Part shown: positions 39,226 through 50,381 of the stretch, piece by piece
Position numbering within the stretch: the stretch's first letter is position 1
How the letters are laid out: the number at the start of each line of letters is the position of its first letter
Assembly: GCA_900759445.1 (NCBI GenBank)
Contig: CAAEVH010000037.1
Location: forward strand, 62,001 to 126,000
Source: an uncultured Raoultella sp.
GTDB taxonomy: Bacteria; Pseudomonadota; Gammaproteobacteria; Enterobacterales; Enterobacteriaceae
Direction of reading: 5' to 3'
DNA: 64,000 nt
The notes under the pieces: generated by a model
Seen by the model: the letters and a program-made list of their open reading frames with translations, nothing else
The model's database searches: none
What the model was told of the DNA's origin: nothing
Translations under genes and position numbers: made by a program

Positions 39226-39903
39226 TCAGATTTCCGACCAGTCCCGCAGCAGGTTATGGTACAGATTAAGTAGCGATAGCACCTCGTCACTCTCGCCGTG
39301 GCGGCTCTTCAGAGTCTGAATATTCCGATCCAACTCGAACAGCATGCTGCGGCGTTTGTCATCGCGGATCATCGACTGGACCCACAGGAAAGAAGCCACG
39401 CGCACGCCCTGGGTCACTGGCGTCACGCAGTGCAGGCTGCTTGACGGGTAGAGTACCAGGTCGCCCGCCGGCAGCTTGACCGTATGCTGACCATAGGTGT
39501 CGTTTACCACCAGCTCACCGCCTTCATAACTCTCAGGCGCGCTGAGGAACAGGGTGGCAGAAAGGTCGGTACGCATCCAGCCGCCCTGGGCCTGACTGCG
39601 CACCGCGCCGTCAACGTGAAAACCGTAGGTCTCACTCTGCTGATAGCGGTTAAACAGCGGGCTGGAGAGGGTTTTAGGCAGTGCGGCGGCGAAGAACAGT
39701 GAACTGCGGTTGAGCGCCGCGAGGACTCTGTTCTGCAGTTCGCCGTACAGCGGACTGCGGGTATCGACCTGCTGATTTTTTTTCACCAGCGCGCCCTGAT
39801 CGCCGGTGGTGGCTCGCCCGTCAACCCAGTCGGCCTGCTGCAGCTGCGCGCGAAAATCGTCAACTTCCTGCGGGCTGAGAACGGCGGGGATATGGTACAT
39901 CAT
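39226..39903 (-). CDS. ybiX: YbiX, PKHD-type 2-oxoglutarate/Fe(II) dioxygenase
   Basis: A 225-residue hydroxylase. The Fe(II) triad is His and Asp in [10 protein letters not shown] plus the distal His in [10 protein letters not shown]; Arg in GVRVASFLW binds 2-oxoglutarate. The natural substrate is unknown. It lies 45 bp downstream of fiu on the same strand, so it is probably iron-regulated with fiu; PiuC-type proteins sit beside siderophore receptors in many bacteria. Confidence 0.95.
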   Translation of the reverse strand: MMYHIPAVLSPQEVDDFRAQLQQADWVDGRATTGDQGALVKKNQQVDTRSPLYGELQNRVLAALNRSSLFFAAALPKTLSSPLFNRYQQSETYGFHVDGAVRSQAQGGWMRTDLSATLFLSAPESYEGGELVVNDTYGQHTVKLPAGDLVLYPSSSLHCVTPVTQGVRVASFLWVQSMIRDDKRRSMLFELDRNIQTLKSRHGESDEVLSLLNLYHNLLRDWSEI

Positions 39904-39924
39904 CGTTGTTTCTCCTCAAGAAAC

Positions 39925-39940
39925 GGGGCGTTGCCGCCCC
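39925..39940 (-). repeat. Short hairpin between fiu and ybiX
   Basis: GGGGCG-TTGC-CGCCCC, a 6-bp GC stem with a tetraloop, lies in the 45-bp fiu-ybiX gap without a T-run. It may lower ybiX expression relative to fiu. Confidence 0.5.
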
Positions 39941-39948
39941 GCCGTGGA

Positions 39949-42237
39949 TTAGAAATGCACGTTGGCAGTCAGCAGGAAAGTACGCGGTTCGCCTGGATGA
40001 TAACGGTAGCCGCTCTTGTTGATTGAGGCGACATAATGGGTATCGAACAGGTTATAGACGTTCAGCTGCAGATCGACGTTACGGTTGATACGATAGCCCA
40101 CTTTCGCATCAGCCACCCAGTAGCCTTCGGTGGAGGACGGCGTACCGACGGCGCCGTCGCTGCCGCGATGCATGCTGCCGATATAGCGAGCGCCTGCGCC
40201 AAGGGCGATAGCATCGGTTGCCTGGTACTGGCTCCAGAGGGTAAAGGCGTGTTCCGGCGTGTACGGCAGCGCGCTGGTGCCGTCCTGGGCGATATTGCTG
40301 CCTTCACGGACGCTGGCGTGCTGCTGGGTATATCCGCCGATGACCTGCCAGTCCGGGGTGATATTACCGGCCAGAGACAGCTCATAACCTTCAACGCGTT
40401 TTTTACCGTACTGCGAATAGGTGCCGTCGTCGTTTTGCTCGACTTCGTTCTCAATATCGGTACGGAAAAGCGCAGCCGTCAGCAGCAGACGTTTATCCAT
40501 CAGCTCCCACTTGGTACCGACTTCGCTGGTCTTCGCTTTCTGCGGTTTAAAATCGGTACGGTTGGCGCTATTCCCGGTACCGCTTTGGGCCAGGGCAAAG
40601 TTATTGCCGCCCGGAGGCTGCTGGGAGATCGCATAGTTGACGTAAACGTTGCCGCTGTCGGTCAGGTGGTACAGCGCACCGGCTTTCCAGTTCACCAGAT
40701 TGCCGCTGGTGGAGGTATCAACCGTGGTGACCGGGCTGTTTTTCACCACGCCGTCCGGGCAGGCAACCGCACCGCGGCCGGTGCCGCCGCACAGGCTGGC
40801 GCTGTCATATTTTGTCTGGTAGTTATCCAGACGGATGCCGCCGTTCAGCTCGAAATCATGGGTAATCTGCAGAGTATCGAAGGCATAAACGCCGAAGGTA
40901 TCCGTCTGCCCGTTGGCGTTGGCGCCGCTGCGGTCCAGACCGCCAATAGAGATGTTGCTATTGGGATGGTAAATATTGACCGCCGGAGGCGTAATGGGAT
41001 AAACGCCGTAGTTGGTCTGCGTTTCCCGGGTCAGCTCGAAACCGGTGCTGATGTCATGCCCGATCGAACCGGTATAGAATTTTGAGGTCAGGTTGGTCTG
41101 GTTGGTCAGAATTTTATTACTGACGTCTTTGGTGTTCGCCAGACGCGACCAGGTCCAGGTGCCGACATCGTTCGGATCCGGCTGGGTGATGTTGGTTGCG
41201 CCGCCCATCACTGCGGTTAGCAGATAATCCTGTTTCACGCGCGACCAGCGGGTGGTGTTGCGAAGGGTGGTGTTATCGCTCAGGTCGTGCTCGAAGCGCA
41301 TGGTCACCGTATCGGTGGTGGAGTCGTCGTAGTCGGAATCCGTCCCGTAGAAGTTGCTGGTGGCGACCTTACCCGAGTGATTGAGCGCCGCGGTGCCAGG
41401 AGTTGGCGCGGAGTACCCCGGCAGACCAATGGTCGGGATACCTCCGTCCGGCGTGTTGTGCTGGGTCACATGCAGATAGTTCAGGTACAGACGGTTCTCA
41501 GTACCGAGACCAAACGCGGCCGATGGCGCGATACCGTAACGCTCATTTTTGACGTTATCGCGGCCGGCATCATGGGTTTTTTCGCCCATCAGGTTCAGAC
41601 GCACGGCGCTGGTTTCGCCGATGGCTTCATTGATATCGAGCGTACCGCGACGGAACCAGGCGCTGCCAGCGCTGACGGAGGCATCGATACCGGAGTCCAG
41701 ACGCGGCTGTTTGCTGATCATATTGATTGAGCCGGTTGGAGCGCTACGGCCGTAGTCAGAACCCGACGGGCCTTTAATCACTTCCACTTGTTCGGTGTTA
41801 AAGGTATCGCGGGTCACGCTGCCGATATCGCGGACACCATCGACATAGATGCTGTTAGAGGTATCGGCTCCACGCATATAAATGGTGTCGCCGGTCGACG
41901 AGCTGCCGTTTTCCCCGGCATAGAAGGCTCCGACGCCGGGAACGTTTTTCAACGCATCGGTCAAATTAGTCACGCCCTGATCTTTCATCACCTGCTCGGA
42001 GACCACGGTGACCGTACGGGTGGTATCGGCAATCGGGCGGGAAAATTTGGGGTCGGCAGATTGCGTAGGGGCATACAGAGAGGGAGCCTGCGCTTCCACC
42101 ACCAGCGTTTCACCGCCATTTTGTTCAGTGCCGTCTGCGGCCAGAGCCAGGCCTGTCGGCGACAGACTCAGACACATGCCGGTAAAGATCGTCAGCGAGC
42201 TAAAACTGCTGAACGGTAAATTTTGTTTTTTGTCCAT
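39949..42237 (-). CDS. fiu: Fiu, TonB-dependent catecholate siderophore receptor
   Basis: A 762-residue outer-membrane receptor: signal peptide ending near residue 34 (LALA/ADG), a TonB-box-like TLVVEAQ, a plug domain (about 60-180, with PGVGAFYAGENG and GPSGSDYGRS) and a 22-strand barrel ending in Phe (TANVHF). Fiu takes up monocatechol-type iron chelates and some siderophore-antibiotic conjugates. The start MDKKQN matches the E. coli protein; an in-frame ATG at 42249 is an alternative. Controlled by the Fur boxes upstream. Confidence 0.97.
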   Translation of the reverse strand: MDKKQNLPFSSFSSLTIFTGMCLSLSPTGLALAADGTEQNGGETLVVEAQAPSLYAPTQSADPKFSRPIADTTRTVTVVSEQVMKDQGVTNLTDALKNVPGVGAFYAGENGSSSTGDTIYMRGADTSNSIYVDGVRDIGSVTRDTFNTEQVEVIKGPSGSDYGRSAPTGSINMISKQPRLDSGIDASVSAGSAWFRRGTLDINEAIGETSAVRLNLMGEKTHDAGRDNVKNERYGIAPSAAFGLGTENRLYLNYLHVTQHNTPDGGIPTIGLPGYSAPTPGTAALNHSGKVATSNFYGTDSDYDDSTTDTVTMRFEHDLSDNTTLRNTTRWSRVKQDYLLTAVMGGATNITQPDPNDVGTWTWSRLANTKDVSNKILTNQTNLTSKFYTGSIGHDISTGFELTRETQTNYGVYPITPPAVNIYHPNSNISIGGLDRSGANANGQTDTFGVYAFDTLQITHDFELNGGIRLDNYQTKYDSASLCGGTGRGAVACPDGVVKNSPVTTVDTSTSGNLVNWKAGALYHLTDSGNVYVNYAISQQPPGGNNFALAQSGTGNSANRTDFKPQKAKTSEVGTKWELMDKRLLLTAALFRTDIENEVEQNDDGTYSQYGKKRVEGYELSLAGNITPDWQVIGGYTQQHASVREGSNIAQDGTSALPYTPEHAFTLWSQYQATDAIALGAGARYIGSMHRGSDGAVGTPSSTEGYWVADAKVGYRINRNVDLQLNVYNLFDTHYVASINKSGYRYHPGEPRTFLLTANVHF

Positions 42238-42340
42238 TTCAATAAGCAACTTATAGTTTTAATTAAAGCCATCACAACCGCAGGCACAGCGATGCCGGGC
42301 CCCGACCGCTGCAGGTGATTTGTTAAAATAGCAATGCGTT

Positions 42341-42367
42341 TGATAATGATTTTGATAACTATTATCA
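42341..42367. promoter_or_regulatory. Overlapping Fur boxes of fiu
   Basis: TGATAATGATTTTGATAACTATTATCA contains two overlapping copies of the Fur core around GATAATGAT and TATTATC, 104 bp before the fiu start. This predicts repression by Fe2+-Fur and induction on iron limitation. Confidence 0.92.
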
Positions 42368-42508
42368 AATGACGGCAAATTTTTATCACTCGTTGATAAA
42401 AAAATAAATACATTTCTTTACGTGAACTGCATTTTTTCTACATAAACGGCAGCCGTCGGGCCATAGGGGCGGGACCCTGATGGGTTCCGACCCGTGCAGA
42501 GCGGTGGA

Positions 42509-42775
42509 TTATTTATAGATAATGGCGGTACCGGACATTTTATTCGCGCTGCTGGCGGAGTTGATTCGCCAGGCTATCGCCCCTTTTTGGTGGGCTTTTT
42601 CCGCCAGTTTCGCCTGCAGATCATCCAGATTGCTGGCGCCGGAGGCGGAGACGGTGCCTGCCGGGCGTAGCGGACCGCTCTCGGCGATAGACGGCGGAGG
42701 TGAGATCCCGGCCTGGGCAATAAAAGAGGTGGCGGCAATCGTGATTGCGGTGAGTAACAGCAGCGTTCTTTTCAT
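42509..42775 (-). CDS. mcbA: McbA-like DUF1471 periplasmic protein
   Basis: An 88-residue exported DUF1471 protein: signal peptide of about 22 residues (KRTLLLLTAITIAATSFIAQA), then SGPLRPAGTVSASGASNLDDLQAKLAEKA-type sequence, very like E. coli McbA, and the end GTAIIYK. In E. coli McbA suppresses mucoidy (colanic acid) and is repressed by McbR. Start MKRT; MLMKRT two codons earlier is possible. Confidence 0.92.
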   Translation of the reverse strand: MKRTLLLLTAITIAATSFIAQAGISPPPSIAESGPLRPAGTVSASGASNLDDLQAKLAEKAHQKGAIAWRINSASSANKMSGTAIIYK

Positions 42776-42930
42776 GAGCATATCCTCATTAACCGCATGG
42801 GACATACTTTAAGTTTAGGCCTTTACGGCAGGATAGACAGGGTAAAAAACTGAAGACAAACAACATCTTTTTTGAATAAACGGCGGCCCGACCAGGCGCG
42901 CGCCGTGGGCCGGGCAGAAGAACAAACGGC

Positions 42931-43545
42931 TTAGCGAGCGTCCGGGCGGATCAGGTCGAAACGCAGATTTTCATCGATAGTGTAATAGGCGCTCGGCCCA
43001 CCGGCGCGGAGAATCGGCCTGGCCTTAGCGGTCTGATAGACGCCATTTTCCAGTAACGACTCATCGATATGGACTGCGACCACTTCACCCAGCACCAGCC
43101 AGCTATCGACAGGCTCGCCATCGGCACGAGTCAGGCGAATACACTGGGAGAGCCGACATTCGAAGTTCACCGGGCTTTCCGCGACCCGCGGGGCGGCGAC
43201 CATCCGGCTGGCGGCGGGAGTCAGCCCGGCACGGGCAAATTCATCTTCGTCGCGAGGGATGCTGGCGGAGGTTTCGTTCATCGCTTCAGCCAAAGGGCGG
43301 GTGGCCAGATTCCAGACAAACTCTTTGGTTTCGATAATATTCTGTACACTGTCTTTCCAGCCGCTGCTGGCAAAACCGATAATCGGCGGCCGATAGTTAA
43401 AACAGTTAAAGAAGCTATAGGGGGCAAGATTGCGATGACCTGCGGCGTCCAGAGAGGCGATCCAGCCGATCGGGCGTGGGCCGATAATCGCGTTAAGCGG
43501 GTCGTGCGGCAGGCCATGTCCCTGTGAAGGTTGATAGAAATACAT
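42931..43545 (-). CDS. Flavin reductase-like FMN-binding protein (DIM6/NTAB family)
   Basis: A 204-residue protein of the FMN-binding split-barrel flavin reductase family: PRPIGWIASLD, NLAPYSFFNCFNYRPPIIGFAS and CRLSQCIRL are typical. The function is not assignable beyond FMN binding; relatives include reductases of unknown partner. It lies between mcbA and rlmF, where E. coli K-12 has no such gene. Divergent from rlmF. Confidence 0.85.
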   Translation of the reverse strand: MYFYQPSQGHGLPHDPLNAIIGPRPIGWIASLDAAGHRNLAPYSFFNCFNYRPPIIGFASSGWKDSVQNIIETKEFVWNLATRPLAEAMNETSASIPRDEDEFARAGLTPAASRMVAAPRVAESPVNFECRLSQCIRLTRADGEPVDSWLVLGEVVAVHIDESLLENGVYQTAKARPILRAGGPSAYYTIDENLRFDLIRPDAR

Positions 43546-43640
43546 AGAGCACCCGTAACCGAATGAGAGATATCCAGACTCCCTTATTTACCGCGCCGCC
43601 GTCAACGGGTATCTTACGCGGCTGTTCAAAGGAGATTGCC

Positions 43641-44561
43641 ATGAAAGCCCAGAAACCGGGGTTACACCCGCGTAACCGTCATCATCAACGTTATGATTTG
43701 CCCGCGCTATGCCAGGCTCACCCTGAGCTGCAAGGCTTTATCACCCTTAATCCGGTGGGCGAGCAGACCATCGATTTTGCTAACCCGCTGGCGGTGAAGG
43801 CGCTGAATAAGGCGCTGCTGGCGCATTTTTACGCGGTGAAACACTGGGATATTCCGGACGGCTTCTTATGCCCGCCGGTACCGGGAAGAGCGGATTATAT
43901 TCACCACCTGGCCGACCTGCTGGCGCTGGATACCGGCACCATTCCTGAAAATGCCAGCATTCTGGATGTCGGCACCGGCGCAAACTTAATCTATCCGCTG
44001 ATTGGTGCGCATGAGTACGGCTGGCGTTTTACCGGCAGCGAAATTAGCCCGGAAGCGATCGCCAGCGCCCAGGCGATCATCAACGCTAACCCGGGACTCA
44101 GCCGCCAGATTCGCCTGCGTCGACAGAAAGAGAGTGGGGCAATCTTTAGCGGCATTATTCATAAAAATGAGTGTTTTGATGCGACGTTATGCAACCCGCC
44201 ATTCCACGATTCTGCTGCCAGCGCGCAGGCCGGCGGCGAGCGTAAGCGTCGGAACCTGGGGCTGGGGGCGGACAGCGTGATGAACTTCGGCGGCCAACAG
44301 CAGGAGCTGTGGTGCGAAGGCGGTGAAGTGGCGTTCATTACGCAGATGATCCGCGAAAGCCAGCAGTTTGGTCGCCAGGTGAAATGGTTCACCTCACTGG
44401 TGTCGCGCGGCGATAATCTGCCGCCGCTTTATCGTGCGCTGACCGAAGCCGGCGCGGTGAAGGTGGTGAAAAAAGAGATGGCCCAGGGACAGAAGCAGAG
44501 TCGCTTTATCGCCTGGACCTTCATGGATGAGGCTAAACGCCGCCGTCCGCTGGCACGCTAA
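43641..44561 (+). CDS. rlmF: RlmF, 23S rRNA A1618 N6-methyltransferase
   Basis: A 306-residue SAM-dependent methyltransferase with the SAM motif [14 protein letters not shown] (about residues 107-120) and the catalytic CNPPFHDS motif (NPPF for N6-adenine methylation). The start [15 protein letters not shown] matches E. coli and has an AAAGGAGATTGCC site; the longer upstream frame overlaps the divergent promoter. Confidence 0.97.
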   Translation: MKAQKPGLHPRNRHHQRYDLPALCQAHPELQGFITLNPVGEQTIDFANPLAVKALNKALLAHFYAVKHWDIPDGFLCPPVPGRADYIHHLADLLALDTGTIPENASILDVGTGANLIYPLIGAHEYGWRFTGSEISPEAIASAQAIINANPGLSRQIRLRRQKESGAIFSGIIHKNECFDATLCNPPFHDSAASAQAGGERKRRNLGLGADSVMNFGGQQQELWCEGGEVAFITQMIRESQQFGRQVKWFTSLVSRGDNLPPLYRALTEAGAVKVVKKEMAQGQKQSRFIAWTFMDEAKRRRPLAR

Positions 44562-44572
44562 GAATGATGCGT

Positions 44573-44592
44573 CCGGGCGGTCTGGCGCCCGG
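44573..44592. terminator. Hairpin between convergent rlmF and ybiO
   Basis: CCGGGCG and CGCCCGG form a 7-bp stem with a 6-base loop, 11 bp after the rlmF stop and 19 bp from the ybiO stop. No T-run is present; it probably serves both transcripts. Confidence 0.55.
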
Positions 44593-44611
44593 AATGTGCT
44601 CTGCGCCGTGG

Positions 44612-46828
44612 CTATAGCGTCGGTTCTGCGGGCGCCGCTGGTGGTGCGGCGATGGGCGCAGGAGCCGGCAGAACCTGGTAGGTTTGCACGGGCGCCCGTA
44701 CTCCGGCGAGATCGAAATGTTTCTTCACCTGCGTATCGAGCGCAAAGCGTACCGTCCACTGCTTCAGCGGCAGAGTGGTGAAGGTGACTCGCAGGGTAAA
44801 TGCCGTATTGCTCAGGCCGACCAGCCCGGCAAATGACGGCTCGCCAATCACCAGCCCGCGAATCTCCTCCTGATCCATCACGTCGGCAACCGCGTTTTTC
44901 AGCGCCTGACCGGCTTTATCCAGATCCTCCTGTCTGTCGACATCGTAGTTGGCAACCACTGAGCCGATGCCGCGCACGAAGTTGGCGAAGGTGGTAATCG
45001 AGGACCACGGGATAATATGGTAAGCGCCGGTGTCCTGGCGCACCCCCACGGAACGGATCGACATCCGTTCCACCGTGCCGGTTAACGGGCCGATGGTCAC
45101 CAGGTCACCGGTATTCATCCCGTTCTCAAACTGGATAAAAATACCGGTGATAATATCTTTTACCAGCGTCTGGGCGCCGAACGAAATGGCCAGCCCCAGC
45201 GCACCGGCGCCGGCCAGCAGCGGCGCAATGTTCACCCCCACTTCGGAGAGCAGGATCATCGCCGTGATGGTGCTGATAATGACCGCCAGCGCGTTACGGA
45301 ATAACGTCAGCAGCGTACGGGCACGAGCGCCCGGTAGCGGGCGGCCGTGAATGTCTGAGGCCAGGCGGTTTTCTATCAGGCTGGCGAGCAGCGTCCAGCC
45401 GATGGCGGAGAAGAACAGAATCAGCGCGATGCGAATCAGCACATCCACCGCTTTTTGCCCGGCGCCGTGTTGCATCCAGTTCCAGAAATCAAACAGTCCC
45501 CAGGCGCTTAGCAGCAGCATAATCGCCACGCAGACCACTAAAATTCGCGCCACTTTGAGCGCGACGGAGATCCAGCCGTTTAGCCGCTTCTGCAGCTCGG
45601 GATAGTTACGCTGGGTCTGCGGCGACAGGGTAATGGTTTTCGCTATCCAGCGTGACAAGATGCCGGAGAGCAGCGCGGCGGCGCCGATAATCGCCAGACT
45701 GCGTACCGTGGCCCCCATCATAAACTTCAGGCTGTTGCCGGGGTCGAAAAGGGAAAAGAAAAACAGCACGATAAAGTAGAGGCAGGCCAGCCAGTGCCAG
45801 ATAAGCGCAAAGGCGCGGATAAACAGACTGAAGAAGGCCAGCGAGCGGTCTGCCAGGTGCAGCAGTCCCTGAGTAATCCGCGTTTTATTACGGAAGATCA
45901 GATACAGCGCCCAGAGGGTGATACACAGCATAATGACCACATTCGCCAGTGCGCCGACCTGAACGTTGACCTGATTGGAGATAATCGGCACCGCGACGAT
46001 CAGGCCGTAGCCAATCAGGCTGCTCAGCGCGCTCAGGCGCAGGTTCCAGTACTTCGCGCTCTCATCGCTGAGGTTAAACGGCCTCAGCTCCGTTACCCGC
46101 GGACAGAAAATCAGCCGCAGAATCGCTTTAAAAAACTCAATCAAGGCGAAGGCATTCAGAAACAGGCTTTGCTGAAAGGCGATAGTCCGGCTCCCGCCAT
46201 TAAACCGATCGCTGAGCATCTGGCCAACAAACAGCGTCAACGCTAGCAGGAGGAGATCGAAGATAAACGCGCCGGCGATGGTGGCCGGGAGCTGCAGCCA
46301 GTTACCGCGATCGTGATTTTTGCGCCGTCCCCACTGACCCATTTTGCGATACAGCGGCAGCGCGGCGAGGCGGACCAGCCACCAGAAGGCGAATACCAGC
46401 ACGGCCAGCAGCAGGAAATGGCCGGCGGCGTTGCGAAAGGTTTCGGCATGAAACGGCTTATGCGCAGAGGCGGTAATATTGCGCCACAGCTGAGAAAAAC
46501 GCGCAGCAAAGCGTTCACCGTACTCGCGGCTCACCTGGGTGACGTTTTCCAGTACCGTCCGTTCATCTTTCTCTTCCGGCGGCGTCAGCTTTGGCGCGCT
46601 GGCCGGCGGCGGCGTGGCGGCGGCAGAACGCAGCTGGTCGATTAATTCCTTACGGGCGGCCTCGTTATCCAGCACGTCAGCCAGCGCCGCATAGGCGGCC
46701 TTTTTTTTCTCGAGGTCTGGTTCACTGCTGGCGGGTTGTTCAGCGGTCGCGGCCGGGACACCGGGCAGTGTGGCGGCCGAAAGCGGGGCGGTAAACAGCG
46801 TAGCAAGCAGTAACAGGATCCACGGCAC
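44612..46828 (-). CDS. ybiO: YbiO, large mechanosensitive channel (MscS family)
   Basis: About 738 residues: signal peptide, a periplasmic domain (about 30-130), about eleven membrane helices, then the MscS pore and cytoplasmic beta domain (LLAGAGALGLAISFGAQTLV; FIQFENGMNTGD). It opens on membrane tension to release solutes during osmotic downshock. I prefer the GTG at 46828 because GGAGG lies five bases before it and the protein then starts like E. coli YbiO; an ATG at 46840 would add four residues. Confidence 0.93.
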   Translation of the reverse strand: MPWILLLLATLFTAPLSAATLPGVPAATAEQPASSEPDLEKKKAAYAALADVLDNEAARKELIDQLRSAAATPPPASAPKLTPPEEKDERTVLENVTQVSREYGERFAARFSQLWRNITASAHKPFHAETFRNAAGHFLLLAVLVFAFWWLVRLAALPLYRKMGQWGRRKNHDRGNWLQLPATIAGAFIFDLLLLALTLFVGQMLSDRFNGGSRTIAFQQSLFLNAFALIEFFKAILRLIFCPRVTELRPFNLSDESAKYWNLRLSALSSLIGYGLIVAVPIISNQVNVQVGALANVVIMLCITLWALYLIFRNKTRITQGLLHLADRSLAFFSLFIRAFALIWHWLACLYFIVLFFFSLFDPGNSLKFMMGATVRSLAIIGAAALLSGILSRWIAKTITLSPQTQRNYPELQKRLNGWISVALKVARILVVCVAIMLLLSAWGLFDFWNWMQHGAGQKAVDVLIRIALILFFSAIGWTLLASLIENRLASDIHGRPLPGARARTLLTLFRNALAVIISTITAMILLSEVGVNIAPLLAGAGALGLAISFGAQTLVKDIITGIFIQFENGMNTGDLVTIGPLTGTVERMSIRSVGVRQDTGAYHIIPWSSITTFANFVRGIGSVVANYDVDRQEDLDKAGQALKNAVADVMDQEEIRGLVIGEPSFAGLVGLSNTAFTLRVTFTTLPLKQWTVRFALDTQVKKHFDLAGVRAPVQTYQVLPAPAPIAAPPAAPAEPTL

Positions 46829-46914
46829 GGGCGCCTCCATCTCATTCCAAAACCATTAAGTATAGAGGCTGATAGCGAGAGAAGCGGCGTGGGATGTGTC
46901 TGGAAAGCGAAAGC

Positions 46915-46936
46915 GGCTCCCCGTATACGGGGAGCC
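46915..46936 (-). terminator. Terminator-like palindrome after glnQ
   Basis: GGCTCCCC-GTATAC-GGGGAGCC is a perfect 22-base palindrome, 11 bp after the glnQ stop. On the minus strand it is followed by GCTTTCGCTTT, a poor U-tract. It probably ends glnHPQ mRNA. Confidence 0.75.
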
Positions 46937-46946
46937 TGGAGGGATA

Positions 46947-47669
46947 TCAGGCGACGTGCTGCAGGAATTCGCGTAGACGCGGGCTCGGTGGGTTTTTCAC
47001 CAGTACCTGCGGATCGCCATCTTCGGCGATACGCCCTTTGTCGATAAAGATCAGCCGCGATGCCACTTTCTCAGCAAAGCCGATCTCATGGGTAACGATG
47101 ACCATCGTCATCCCTTCTTCCGCCAGATCCTGCATCACTTTCAGCACTTCGTGGCGCAGTTCCGGATCCAGTGCTGAAGTCGGTTCGTCAAACAGCATCA
47201 TCTTGGGTTTTACCGCCAGGGCGCGAGCGATTGCCACGCGCTGCTGCTGGCCGCCGGAGAGCTCGGAAGGGTAGTGGTGCGCGCGTTCGGCGAGCCCCAC
47301 TTTTTCCAGCAGATCTTTCGCCAGTTTTTCGGCGGCCTCTTTTTTAGCACCGCGCACGCGTAACGGCCCGAACATGACATTCTCCAGCGCCGTCAGATGC
47401 GGGAACAGATAGAACTGTTGGAACACCATCCCGGCTTCCTGACGGATCAGGCGCTCGTCGACTTTCGGGTCATTAACCTTCAGACCATCGACGATCAGCT
47501 CGCCGCTGGTTATCTCTTCCAGTTTGTTAATACAGCGCAGCAGCGTCGATTTCCCGGAGCCAGACGGCCCGATAATCACCACAACTTCGCCTTTATTGAT
47601 CTTCAGATCGATATCGTGCAGCACCTTGGTCGGGCCAAAGTGCTTGGAAACATTTTTAAATTCAATCAC
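46947..47669 (-). CDS. glnQ: Glutamine ABC transporter ATPase
   Basis: A 240-residue polar-amino-acid ATPase: [11 protein letters not shown] (about 34-44), [15 protein letters not shown] and [12 protein letters not shown], all consensus. It drives GlnP with the binding protein GlnH for high-affinity glutamine uptake. The ATG overlaps the glnP stop. Confidence 0.98.
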   Translation of the reverse strand: MIEFKNVSKHFGPTKVLHDIDLKINKGEVVVIIGPSGSGKSTLLRCINKLEEITSGELIVDGLKVNDPKVDERLIRQEAGMVFQQFYLFPHLTALENVMFGPLRVRGAKKEAAEKLAKDLLEKVGLAERAHHYPSELSGGQQQRVAIARALAVKPKMMLFDEPTSALDPELRHEVLKVMQDLAEEGMTMVIVTHEIGFAEKVASRLIFIDKGRIAEDGDPQVLVKNPPSPRLREFLQHVA

Positions 47670-48325
47670 AGGATTTTCATCCTTCTTTCAAGACGACGCA
47701 GAACAAAGCTCAACACCAGGGTGATGATCAGGTAAATCACGGCCACGGCGCTCCAGATTTCCAGCGCGCGGAAGTTACCGGCAATAATCTCCTGACCCTG
47801 ACGGGTCAGCTCGGCGACGCCGATGACGATAAAGAGTGAGGTATCTTTGATGCTAATGATCCACTGATTACCCAGCGGCGGCAGCATGCGACGCAGCGCC
47901 AGCGGTAGAATCACGTGGCGGATGGTTTCACGACGGGACAGGCCAAGCGCCAGGCCAGCTTCACGGAAGCCCTTGTGAATTGAGAGTACCGCCCCGCGGG
48001 TAATTTCTGCGATATAGGCGCCGGAGTTGATCATGATGGTCACGACCGCCGCCGAGAAGGGATCAATGCGAAGATCATTGAATGCCATCGGCAGGGCGAA
48101 GTAGATAAACATGACCTGAACCACAATCGGGGTTCCGCGAATGATCTCGATAAAGACTAACGCAATGTGGTTAGCAATCCAGCCGCCAAAGCAGCGGGCG
48201 AAACCGGCGACGAGGCCGATTATCAGGCCGCCAGCCAGGCCGAGGACGGAAATCCACAGCGTCATTTTGGCGCCTTCCAGCAAAATTGGAATGGCAGGCC
48301 AGATGGCACTCCAGTCAAACTGCAT
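47666..48325 (-). CDS. glnP: Glutamine ABC transporter permease
   Basis: A 219-residue inner-membrane permease with about five helices and the HEQ-type EAA loop ([31 protein letters not shown] region, about 130-160) that contacts GlnQ. Middle gene of glnHPQ, separated from glnH by a structured 150-bp gap. Confidence 0.98.
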   Translation of the reverse strand: MQFDWSAIWPAIPILLEGAKMTLWISVLGLAGGLIIGLVAGFARCFGGWIANHIALVFIEIIRGTPIVVQVMFIYFALPMAFNDLRIDPFSAAVVTIMINSGAYIAEITRGAVLSIHKGFREAGLALGLSRRETIRHVILPLALRRMLPPLGNQWIISIKDTSLFIVIGVAELTRQGQEIIAGNFRALEIWSAVAVIYLIITLVLSFVLRRLERRMKIL

Positions 48326-48382
48326 AGTTCGTTCCTGTTACCGTGTCGAAAAACAGAGGCGTGCCTCTGAGAAAAAATGACT

Positions 48383-48455
48383 CAGGTCTGCGGCAAAATG
48401 ATACCCGGATAGTGGCCAGGGGCCCTGTCCGGGCGATCGGCATTCAGCAGACCTG
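48383..48455 (-). repeat. Nested inverted repeats between glnH and glnP
   Basis: CAGGTCTGC (48383-48391) pairs with GCAGACCTG (48447-48455), enclosing smaller CCCGG...CCGGG and GGCC arms. A large hairpin here would protect the glnH message from 3' decay and attenuate glnPQ, giving excess binding protein, as is usual for such operons. Confidence 0.7.
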
Positions 48456-48475
48456 TAAGCGATCAAGGCTGATTA

Positions 48476-49616
<1,141 letters not shown>

Positions 49617-49628
49617 GATTGTGCAGGA

Positions 49629-50153
<525 letters not shown>

Positions 50154-50337
50154 TTATACTCGTCATACATCAAATTTGAATCAAATGGAGCGCTTGTCCC
50201 CGGTAACTAATGGGACTAAGTATAGCAACGGATCGCAGTATGGGCAGGGCGGTTGTCCCTATTGGTTCGATAGTGCGGGGGGGTTGGCTATTTTGAAAAG
50301 GGCATGAAATTGCGTAAAAAGTCAGCGTGAGAGCGCG

Positions 50338-50369
50338 GTTCTGCACGAGGCGATTGCCTCGTGCAGAAC
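50338..50369. repeat. Perfect 14-bp hairpin between dps and rhtA
   Basis: GTTCTGCACGAGGC and GCCTCGTGCAGAAC enclose a GATT tetraloop, 12 bp after the rhtA stop. No T-run follows on either strand. It probably forms the rhtA mRNA 3' end, or protects the upstream message; the 205 bp from here to the dps start is otherwise promoter sequence. Confidence 0.7.
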
Positions 50370-50381
50370 GGGTTACGTTGG

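Noticed and set aside
39060..39319. Possible tRNA or small gene suggested by GATTTGAAC near 39092
   Set aside because: The sequence does not fold as a tRNA and the flanks match ERIC, so it was assigned to the repeat.
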